DNA of 22,013 nucleotides from CAYHGV01 sp964356135 (GTDB lineage: Bacteria > Hydrothermota > Tepidihabitantia > CAYHGV01): the NCBI GenBank assembly GCA_964356135.1, contig CAYHGV010000047.1:1-22013 (forward strand), written 5' to 3'. Made by a program: the position numbers and the translations under genes. The notes beneath the pieces are model-generated. The model saw nothing but the letters and a program-made list of their open reading frames with translations. It ran no database searches and was not told where the DNA came from. Of the stretch, positions 14,516-20,092 are shown one piece after another. Every line of letters begins with the position of its first letter. Position 1 is the first letter of the stretch.

Positions 14516-15093
14516 GCACCGATACTATGCCCGCCTCATATCCCCAGATTGAAGCCGGCCAGTTTATTGACAGCACGGACAATCTCCGTCCGGCCCGTTT
14601 CGCCCTCTGGACCCAGCAAGTAAACGACACTCTCTACACCTTAGGCAGAGACATAAAACGGTATGAGAATACCGGCGAGTATGGCATCACACCCTACGCT
14701 TATCTCAAAATGGGTAAAGAGCATCCTACGCTTTTCACTCTCCATCGTGATGGGTTTCGCTCCTTCGGGAGCGAAGACTATATGCAGGTAGACTACGGCA
14801 ATGATAGCCTTGTTTATTCCTTGCCCTCTTTAGAGCCTCTTGGTCAGTATCGGATTTTTGCGGAGTTTTATTTTGATACGACCGCACCCGAAAGCTGGAA
14901 GACGAGACTTCGGGTGAACGGCGTCACGCTCCAGGATTCGATAATCATTTATCCCGGAGAGCCGGTGAGGATTACCGAATTTCTGCCCCCACAGGTAATA
15001 GCGATGGGGTATCTCAGGATAAAACTCACTAACGAGCGCGGTGAGTATGTCCCCTGCTCAAGGATAATCCTAACTCGATTTGAAGAAGAATGA
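14419..15093 (+). pseudogene. Out-of-frame 3' part of the GH20-like gene
   Basis: Near 14405-14419 protein-like sequence moves from the frame of 10667 to the next frame. GTGSFVVFEENGRVFTSLWD follows, ending at TAG 14494-14496, and it resumes directly as SLPETLSTDTMPASYPQ through to TGA 15091-15093. The 197-residue stretch after the stop has no ribosome binding site or signal peptide and contains a sandwich-like domain (YRIFAEFYFDTTAPESWKTRLRVNG). The simplest reading is one gene, 10667-15093, broken by one indel and one stop. A sequencing or assembly error could explain the indel; the extra stop makes true decay somewhat more likely. Confidence 0.65.
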
Positions 15094-15167
15094 TTTCCCA
15101 TATAAGACGAAGTGTTTAGTCCTTCAGGATTTGGAACTATAAGAATTATTTAACGGAGCAAGGAGTG

Positions 15168-15368
15168 CACAGAGGATACGGGAGAAAGCTAAGGAATAAA
15201 AAATCAATTCTTCGGGTTCTCTGCGTCCTCTGTGGTTTGAATTGTTTTCTTGAAAAAAATGAACCACGGGCTATAAAGATTATACCACAAAGTGCACGAA
15301 GAGCACAAAGAAATACTGTTAGAACCAAATGTAACAAATTATTTTGTAATTTTTGTATTCTTTGTGGT
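15168..15368 (+). repeat. Two inverted-repeat units in the 301-nt gap (CACAGAGGA and ACCACAAAG types)
   Basis: Unit 1 has arms CACAGAGGA (15168-15176) and TCCTCTGTG (15226-15234), with inner GAGA/TCTC. Unit 2 has arms ACCACAAAG (15284-15292) and CTTTGTGGT (15360-15368), and an alternative pair GAACCAC/GTGGTTC (15261-15267 / 15364-15370). Open frames crossing them give cysteine-rich peptides (RVLCVLCGLNC) typical of translated repeats, not genes. From memory, sequences of this CACAGAG/CACAAAG type recur in many environmental genomes; I could not check this. The remainder of 15094-15394 shows no gene. Confidence 0.5.
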
Positions 15369-15394
15369 TCAAATTATGTTATTGTGAGGTGCGA

Positions 15395-16414
15395 ATGAAA
15401 AAAATTATCCTGTTTTTACTCTGTCCGTTTATCGCCGGCTGTTTTATTCACCTTAACCTGAAAATAAATCTCTTCCCCGACGGTCGGGTTTCGAGAACGG
15501 TTGAATACACAACCGATAGCAAAGCCGAATTGGCAGAGCAGTATCTCCTGCCGGCCCCGGGAACATGGCGCTGCGATACGACTGAAAAGGGCAATCCGAT
15601 CTGGCATTATACCGTCGAAGAAAAATTCCCCAGCTACAGAAAAGTCGTCTCGGCATATATTCGTAAAGGGAAGCGGCCCGACCATATATCTTCCAGCCGT
15701 CCCGAGATAAAAATCCGTCGTTATTTTTTATTTACCGACTATGAATACCAGGAGGATTTTTTTGATGCAACCGATACGCTCAAGGCGAAAGAGGGTTTCA
15801 ATCGTTTGCGCGCGAGTTATATTGAGAGTCTGATGCACCGAATGCAGCAGGATGGTTTCTCCGACCAGGAAATTATCCGGGCAGGAACATTTTTGAAATA
15901 TTGGTGGGATGATTTTTTTCAAGCCTTCTGGACCGGACGGGAACTCGACGGATTTGAGAGCGAAACCCTTGGCCGCCGGCTTTCGACGGTTCTCTACGAT
16001 ACGAGCCGGATGACGTCCGGCGAAAAAAAGGTCGTTACCGAACGCCTAGAAAAGGTCTTTCGGCGGGTTGACGATGATGTTTCTCAACAAGCCGATAGGC
16101 TGAGTGACGAGTGGGAAGCGAACGATATCTTTGGAGTCTACGGCATTATTCCTTTGGCGGAGTATACCTTTGAAGTTGAGGTTACACTGCCGGGTTCGAT
16201 TGTGGGAACGAACGGCACTCGGCTCACTTCGAGCGCCCGGCTTGCTTCAAGCCGCGTGCGCTGGCAATTCCAGAACCGTGATTTCTTTGCTCAGCGGTAT
16301 AGCCTGTATGCTAAAACGAGGGTGATCAATTTTTTAAATTGCGCTTTGGTGGCAATTGTTATTATAACCGGTTTTGCAGTGGTATTTTTCTTGCGGTACC
16401 GAAGAAAAAGATAG
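15395..16414 (+). CDS. Lipoprotein with C-terminal transmembrane segment, unknown function
   Basis: The 339-aa product starts at ATG 15395, preceded by GAGGT; an in-frame ATG at 15353 lacks a signal sequence. MKKIILFLLCPFIAGC gives a textbook lipobox (IAGC, Cys16). The mature part begins LNLKINLFPDGRVSRTVEYT, a short beta-rich stretch, followed by a charged helical middle (KAKEGFNRLRASYIESLMHRMQ) and FEVEVTLPGSIVGTNG. The C-terminus has one membrane helix (INFLNCALVAIVIITGFAVVFFL) and ends RYRRKR. Being anchored at both ends makes an inner-membrane location likely. The hexapeptide-type insert RLTSSARLASSR at about residues 276-287 comes from the palindromic repeat. Family not recognised. Confidence 0.75.
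   Translation: MKKIILFLLCPFIAGCFIHLNLKINLFPDGRVSRTVEYTTDSKAELAEQYLLPAPGTWRCDTTEKGNPIWHYTVEEKFPSYRKVVSAYIRKGKRPDHISSSRPEIKIRRYFLFTDYEYQEDFFDATDTLKAKEGFNRLRASYIESLMHRMQQDGFSDQEIIRAGTFLKYWWDDFFQAFWTGRELDGFESETLGRRLSTVLYDTSRMTSGEKKVVTERLEKVFRRVDDDVSQQADRLSDEWEANDIFGVYGIIPLAEYTFEVEVTLPGSIVGTNGTRLTSSARLASSRVRWQFQNRDFFAQRYSLYAKTRVINFLNCALVAIVIITGFAVVFFLRYRRKR
16220..16255 (+). repeat. Tandem 18-bp palindromic unit inside the lipoprotein gene
   Basis: Two copies at an 18-bp period: CGGCTCACTTCGAGCGCC (16220-16237, imperfect stem) and CGGCTTGCTTCAAGCCGC (16238-16255). The second forms a perfect 7-3-7 palindrome, CGGCTTG-CTT-CAAGCCG. Relative to the mtaD copy, C-G at the sixth stem pair has become T-A, a compensated change. 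It encodes RLTSSA-RLASSR. Confidence 0.7.
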
Positions 16415-16581
16415 TATCGTTCTATATTTTACAAAGAATATTTCTCTTATTTTGCATTTTTCAATTTACATTCTGCATTAAGTTTTTCCCTCTCTATATG
16501 TTCTTTTTTTTTCGGTTGGATAATTTTTTATGTTACTTAGCTGAAATTTTTCTCATAAATCTTCAATTATTCCTTTGTGCG

Positions 16582-16629
16582 CCCCATTAGATTTCTTTTT
16601 CTTAATAAATTATATGATATCTAATGGGG
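16582..16629. terminator. Inverted repeat between convergent genes, probable bidirectional terminator
   Basis: CCCCATTAGAT (16582-16592) and ATCTAATGGGG (16619-16629) pair perfectly over 11 bp around a 26-nt T/A-rich loop. The repeat lies between the stop of the forward lipoprotein gene (16414) and that of the reverse M23 gene (16649). CTTTGTG occurs as a direct repeat just outside both arms. The long loop is unusual for an intrinsic terminator. The rest of 16415-16648 is T-rich with no gene. Confidence 0.45.
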
Positions 16630-16648
16630 AACTTTGTGGTGCAATCTT

Positions 16649-17716
16649 TTATTTTGGTGTCTCCGGAGTTCCCGCGGTATCGGGTTTTGCCCGTGCTTCG
16701 AGGTAGCGCTTGGGATCAAGCGGAACGCCGTTGAGGCGCACTTCATAGTGCAGGTGGGGTCCGGTAGTGCGGCCGGTTGCGCCCACAAACCCGATAATCT
16801 GCCCCTGACTTACCCGGTCGCCCAGTTTCACCCCAAACGCTGAAAGATGGGCATACCGGGTAGTATAACCCTGCCCATGGTCAACTTCGATGAGGTTGCC
16901 GTAACCCCCGACATAACCTAAAAAGACTACAACTCCATCACCCGTAACTTTGACCGGCGTGGTGGTGGGTGCGGCAATATCGAGGCCGGGATGGAATTCA
17001 TTTCCCCGGATGCCGTAGAGAGAATTGATGGTTCCCGAGACCGGATTGATTTCGGGGGTACCTGCCAGTAAGGATTGTTTAGCTTCAAGATAATTCCAGA
17101 GTTCCTTCAGATCTAGACGCTGGGAAGCCATGCCGCTTAAAAGGGTTGAGCGGCGTTCAGCCAAAGCTGCCAGCAGTTCAGTCCCGTGCAGTTGCAGCAT
17201 ATCGGTATAGTATTCTGATACCGGCAGTGACGGACCACCTTCATCCGGTCCGAGCGCTTTTGCCTTGTCTTCCGGCAGCTTGAACCCGGCCATAATTTTT
17301 AAGTCGGTTGCGAATTTCTTTAACGCTTCAAGTTCGCAATAGACATTTCCCAAAGCCTTGGCCTGGTCCTGGCGCTCCTGTTCGATTTGTCCCTGGAGTT
17401 GCGCGATATCTTCGAGGACTTCCTTTTTTTCACGGGTGAGCCGGCGGTTCTCATTTTTTAAAAAGTGGTTTTCGTGGAGAATAGGACCAGCCACCTGACG
17501 CAGTTGGAAAAACTCTTGGTAATGGAAGAAATATTCTATTCCGAGGACGGTGATTGCAACCAGCGCCACATAGAGGACACTATTAAGAAACGCCTTTGAG
17601 AAATAGAGGCGGCGCGGTCGGTGAATCGCCTGGGGTACGATCAGCAGAGAGTAGCCGTTTTTGATATGAATCGCAGTCCAAACATTTGCTAATAAAATCT
17701 TGAGGAAAGTTTTCAT
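16649..17716 (-). CDS. Membrane-anchored M23 family murein endopeptidase (LytM domain)
   Basis: The 355-aa product starts at ATG (complement 17714-17716) behind AAGGGGGCAAC. A cytoplasmic basic stretch (HRPRR) precedes one membrane helix (about 42-62). A coiled coil at about 80-135 (ENHFLKNENRRLTREKKEVLED) is followed by a helical linker and the LytM domain from about 225: GIRGNEFHPGLDIAAP with His242 and Asp246 as zinc ligands, RYAHLS, and GPHLHYEVR with His321/His323. All zinc and catalytic residues of active M23 enzymes are present, so it should cut peptidoglycan cross-links in the periplasm. The coiled coil resembles those of MepM/EnvC-type proteins. The PDTAGTPETPK tail is disordered. 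Confidence 0.9.
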   Translation of the reverse strand: MKTFLKILLANVWTAIHIKNGYSLLIVPQAIHRPRRLYFSKAFLNSVLYVALVAITVLGIEYFFHYQEFFQLRQVAGPILHENHFLKNENRRLTREKKEVLEDIAQLQGQIEQERQDQAKALGNVYCELEALKKFATDLKIMAGFKLPEDKAKALGPDEGGPSLPVSEYYTDMLQLHGTELLAALAERRSTLLSGMASQRLDLKELWNYLEAKQSLLAGTPEINPVSGTINSLYGIRGNEFHPGLDIAAPTTTPVKVTGDGVVVFLGYVGGYGNLIEVDHGQGYTTRYAHLSAFGVKLGDRVSQGQIIGFVGATGRTTGPHLHYEVRLNGVPLDPKRYLEARAKPDTAGTPETPK

Positions 17717-17744
17717 GTTGCCCCCTTCCGTTTAAACTGAGGCA

Positions 17745-17772
17745 AGTGTAGTGAACAGAGTATGATTGTCAA
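17745..17772 (-). promoter_or_regulatory. Promoter of the M23 gene, TTGACA-16-TACACT
   Basis: On the minus strand, TTGACA (complement of 17767-17772) lies 16 bp from TACACT (complement of 17745-17750). The predicted start is near 17738, giving a leader of about 20 nt that contains the ribosome binding site. Confidence 0.55.
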
Positions 17773-17884
17773 GGCTGATAAATTTGTCGTCGATGGCGTT
17801 GCAGCCGTCTTTTGTAAGGGGTTGTTATGCTTGCGGGATTTACGTGACTGCTGTCTGGTAACCGATCTCGTCTGAAATCACCTC

Positions 17885-17912
17885 TTGACAGAATAACGGT
17901 TTTGATTAAGCT
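17885..17912 (+). promoter_or_regulatory. Weak promoter candidate before the HEAT-repeat gene
   Basis: A perfect TTGACA (17885-17890) is followed 16 bp later by TAAGCT (17907-17912), a poor -10. The position in the divergent gap and ahead of a strong ribosome binding site (AAGGAGGG, 17923-17930) makes it plausible. The rest of 17773-17884 shows nothing clear. Confidence 0.3.
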
Positions 17913-17934
17913 CCGGATATGCAAGGAGGGTACA

Positions 17935-18969
17935 ATGGTTGATTTATTTAAAGGTAGGAAGGTTATTGCCTTAGCCGTTGTCGCATTGCTAGGGCTGGTT
18001 TTTTGTTCCAAAAAGCCGGTGGATGAACGTGCCCAGATAGCGCTGAAAAAGGGTTTAGACGATAAGAACCAGATGGTGCGACTGGCCGCAGCCGAGGCAG
18101 TCGCCAGTTTAGGCGACGAATCGGGTTTGCAGATTTTGCGGACTGCCTTGAACGATACTTCGATCGACATCAGGCTGGCAGCCCTCCGGGCACTGGGACG
18201 AGTCAAGGACCAGTATTCGCTCGAAGCCATTAAAAAAGTTATCGCTGACCCAATGCCGTTTCCCCGGATTGCTGCGATTGAGGTGTTAGCCGAATTAGGC
18301 GATAAAAAATCGATCGGGTTGATTAGACCCCTGCTCAAAGATAAAGTCGCAACGGTGAGAATTGCATCGACTGTTGCACTGAGACTGCTCGAAGCGAAAG
18401 AGGCACTGGGTGACATTCGCCGCCTGCTCAATGATTCCGATACCCTGGTTCGCTACACCGCCGCCGGCGCGCTGGTTAACCTGGGTGACAAATCCGGGCT
18501 GCCAGTTCTGCGCAAAGGATTAAAGGACCAGAATATCGAGCAGGTAATTGCCGATATGAAAGCCATCGGTATGGCTCGTGATACCGCATTGATTCCGGAC
18601 CTTAAAAAAGAACTCAATGCCGAGCGGCGTGATATCCGGTTGGCGGCAGCAGAAGCGTTGATTCGGATGGGGCAGAAAGATGCCATGCCCACGCTCGTCG
18701 ACGGGCTCACCAGCAAAGATGCTTTCATGCGGTTTGGTGTGTTGAATGTTCTGTATGATCAGGGTGACCCTTCGATTTTAAATGAAACCTACAAGATGCT
18801 GAAAGACGTCACCGTCAATGTCCGGATGGCGGCCTGCCGGGTGATTGCCCGTTACGGCGATGCGTCTTCGATCACGCAATTAGAAAAATATTTAAAGCAT
18901 CGGGACCCCTTTGTCCGAATAGCTGCTGCCCAGACGATTCTCTTGCTCATGAAAAAAACCAGTGGCTGA
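17935..18969 (+). CDS. HEAT-repeat (PBS-lyase-like) protein, probably exported or membrane-anchored
   Basis: The 344-aa product starts at ATG 17935 behind AAGGAGGG; an in-frame ATG at 17902 lacks one. The N-terminus (GRKVIALAVVALLGLVFC) is a signal or lipoprotein-like segment with Cys24, though Phe before the Cys is a poor lipobox. The rest is about nine helical repeats of 31-33 residues with the VRxAAAxAL core and LGD turns (MVRLAAAEAVASLGDESGL, DIRLAALRALGRV, FPRIAAIEVLAELGD, DIRLAAAEALIRMGQKDAM, FVRIAAAQTILLLM). Such solenoids are protein-binding scaffolds; no partner is indicated. The stop overlaps the next gene's GTG start by 8 nt, so the two are translationally coupled. Confidence 0.8.
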   Translation: MVDLFKGRKVIALAVVALLGLVFCSKKPVDERAQIALKKGLDDKNQMVRLAAAEAVASLGDESGLQILRTALNDTSIDIRLAALRALGRVKDQYSLEAIKKVIADPMPFPRIAAIEVLAELGDKKSIGLIRPLLKDKVATVRIASTVALRLLEAKEALGDIRRLLNDSDTLVRYTAAGALVNLGDKSGLPVLRKGLKDQNIEQVIADMKAIGMARDTALIPDLKKELNAERRDIRLAAAEALIRMGQKDAMPTLVDGLTSKDAFMRFGVLNVLYDQGDPSILNETYKMLKDVTVNVRMAACRVIARYGDASSITQLEKYLKHRDPFVRIAAAQTILLLMKKTSG

Positions 18970-19522
18970 GTCCTGCCTTCTTTGTTCAAAGAAGAAGGCG
19001 ACTCGACTCTGCCCGGTTTACAATAGTTTAATTTGTTCCCAATGTTGCGGCACCAAGCGTCGCCGCACGATTTCCTGCCCGGATAACTGCTCGTATTTGA
19101 TTGCTGGCCGAACCTATGCGGCACGCAGATTAGCGGTTGTTCAAGCCCAGACAAAATTCCAGGAGCAATTTGCAGAGGTGATTCGTACTATTGAAAAGGC
19201 TCTGGTTGAGATCCGACGGCTTCGTTTCCGAGACCTCATCGATAGCGAGGTTAAAGAGGGATTGGATTTGGTCATCAAAACCAATGAGACTTTAGCCAAG
19301 GGAATTATTTACGAATACAAGACAGTTGACCCCAAAATTCAGTCCATCATTGATGCCGTTCAGGAAATGGTCAACCGGCATATTGATGGTAAAACCAAGC
19401 CGACCATCGACCGTAAAGAGGCGATACTGTGCCTGCGCTTTATCTTCGATTCGGTGAAGCTTCAGCTCAAACCGGGAAAAGGGAAAACCAGTTATTTAGA
19501 TTTCATAAGCCAGTATGTGTAA
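18962..19522 (+). CDS. Cysteine-rich zinc-finger protein with helical C-terminus
   Basis: The 186-aa product starts at GTG 18962 inside the end of the HEAT gene. Residues 5-45 hold a compact Cys cluster: CLLCSKKKATRLCP, then ICSQCCGTKRRRTISCP and DNCSYL. This spacing (CxxC...C...CxxCC...C...C) fits two zinc sites and recurs, from memory, in small uncharacterised bacterial proteins with the same CCGTxR and CPxxCxYL words. The remaining 140 residues are predicted helical (FQEQFAEVIRTIEKALVEIRRL). There is no signal peptide, so it is cytoplasmic. RNA, DNA or protein binding cannot be told apart. Confidence 0.75.
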   Translation: MAESCLLCSKKKATRLCPVYNSLICSQCCGTKRRRTISCPDNCSYLIAGRTYAARRLAVVQAQTKFQEQFAEVIRTIEKALVEIRRLRFRDLIDSEVKEGLDLVIKTNETLAKGIIYEYKTVDPKIQSIIDAVQEMVNRHIDGKTKPTIDRKEAILCLRFIFDSVKLQLKPGKGKTSYLDFISQYV

Positions 19523-19633
19523 GGAACCACCGGTAACCACGAAGAGCCTCCGGTTCGATTCCAATCATTACACCGGGAAACTTAAAAAAAATATCCTTAT
19601 GTTGTATAAAATCAACGCCCAACAAAAAAACCC

Positions 19634-19661
19634 TTGACAAGATATGATTACTATTTACAAT
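19634..19661 (+). promoter_or_regulatory. Strong promoter TTGACA-16-TACAAT upstream of mazG-like gene
   Basis: TTGACA (19634-19639) and TACAAT (19656-19661, 5 of 6) with a 16-bp spacer make the best promoter in the window. The predicted start is at or next to 19668, abutting an ATG at 19669. It gives the MazG/FN3 genes a start independent of the HEAT gene. Confidence 0.6.
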
Positions 19662-19668
19662 CGCCGCG

Positions 19669-19770
19669 ATGACAATTACGATCGCAACCAAACCTATACA
19701 ATCAATCGATGTCGTTGGTGGGGTAAGTGTAGACCGAATGAAAAAAATAGGAGGTGAGGGAGGGGTTTAA
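19669..19770 (+). CDS. Possible leaderless 33-codon leader ORF
   Basis: ATG 19669 lies at the predicted transcription start and opens 33 codons (MTITIATKPIQSIDVVGGV...) ending at TAA 19768-19770. There is no Shine-Dalgarno sequence, so initiation would be leaderless. Its stop falls inside the loop of the hairpin at 19758-19780, and its end overlaps the AGGAGG (19749-19754) of the next gene. It could be a leader peptide coupling translation to MazG, or chance. No family recognised. Confidence 0.3.
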   Translation: MTITIATKPIQSIDVVGGVSVDRMKKIGGEGGV

Positions 19771-19780
19771 ATACCCTCCC
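19758..19780 (+). promoter_or_regulatory. Hairpin between ribosome binding site and start of mazG-like gene
   Basis: GGGAGGG (19758-19764) and CCCTCCC (19774-19780) form a 7-bp G-C-rich stem with a 9-nt loop. The stem lies between AGGAGG (19749-19754) and the TTG at 19790. Folding would bring the binding site within about 12 nt of TTG. Only three Ts follow, so a terminator is less likely. Confidence 0.45.
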
Positions 19781-19789
19781 TTTCAATCT

Positions 19790-20092
19790 TTGCAGCTCAA
19801 AGAGTTCCAGTCTCTGATTGAAAAGATTTATTATAGAAAAGACAAGGAACGAGGAGTTGATTCAACGTTCCGGTGGTTTGCCGAAGAAACCGGCGAACTC
19901 GCCCGCGCGCTTCGAATTGGTGAGCCGGAATTAATAAAAGCCGAATTCGCCGATAGTTTGGCCTGGCTACTGAGCCTGGCCAGTCTGTGCGGTATCGATA
20001 TGGAGGAAGCGATGGCAAAATATCGCGAAGGGTGTCCCAAGTGCTCAAAAATACCCTGTGAATGTTCGGAACTGAAAGGGGGTAAAAAGTGA
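19790..20092 (+). CDS. MazG-like nucleotide pyrophosphohydrolase
   Basis: The 100-aa product from TTG 19790 reads MQLKEFQSLIEKIYYRKDKERG and contains the MazG metal-binding pattern EExxE...ExxD: Glu32, Glu33, Glu36, then Glu52 and Asp55 (FAEETGELARAL, AEFADSLAWLLSLA). Members hydrolyse (d)NTPs to NMP and pyrophosphate, using magnesium, to clear damaged or excess nucleotides in the cytoplasm. The C-terminal CPKCSKIPCEC could bind zinc, as in some short MazG-like proteins. The start is uncertain: GTG 19754 is in frame but overlaps the ribosome binding site. The stop overlaps the next gene as GTGA. Confidence 0.85.
   Translation: MQLKEFQSLIEKIYYRKDKERGVDSTFRWFAEETGELARALRIGEPELIKAEFADSLAWLLSLASLCGIDMEEAMAKYREGCPKCSKIPCECSELKGGKK

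Noticed and set aside
14500..15093. Independent gene starting at TTG 14500
   Set aside because: No ribosome binding site or signal peptide, and protein-like sequence continues upstream across the TAG, so it is the 3' part of the GH20-like gene.
15146..15398. Short frames on both strands in the 15.1-15.4 kb gap
   Set aside because: Cysteine-rich peptides (RVLCVLCGLNC) are translations of the inverted-repeat units and lack ribosome binding sites.
16339..16590. 83-aa Phe-rich frame after the lipoprotein gene
   Set aside because: It starts within the lipoprotein gene and reads through a T-rich intergenic tract; no initiation site.
17769..18431. 220-aa open frame antisense to the HEAT-repeat gene
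   Set aside because: Low-complexity Ser/Ala-rich product mirroring the HEAT codon pattern, with no ribosome binding site; the sense strand has clear repeats.
19545..19564. GGTTCGATTCC, resembling a tRNA T-arm
   Set aside because: The flanking bases do not form the 5-bp T-stem, and no acceptor, D or anticodon arm is visible around it.
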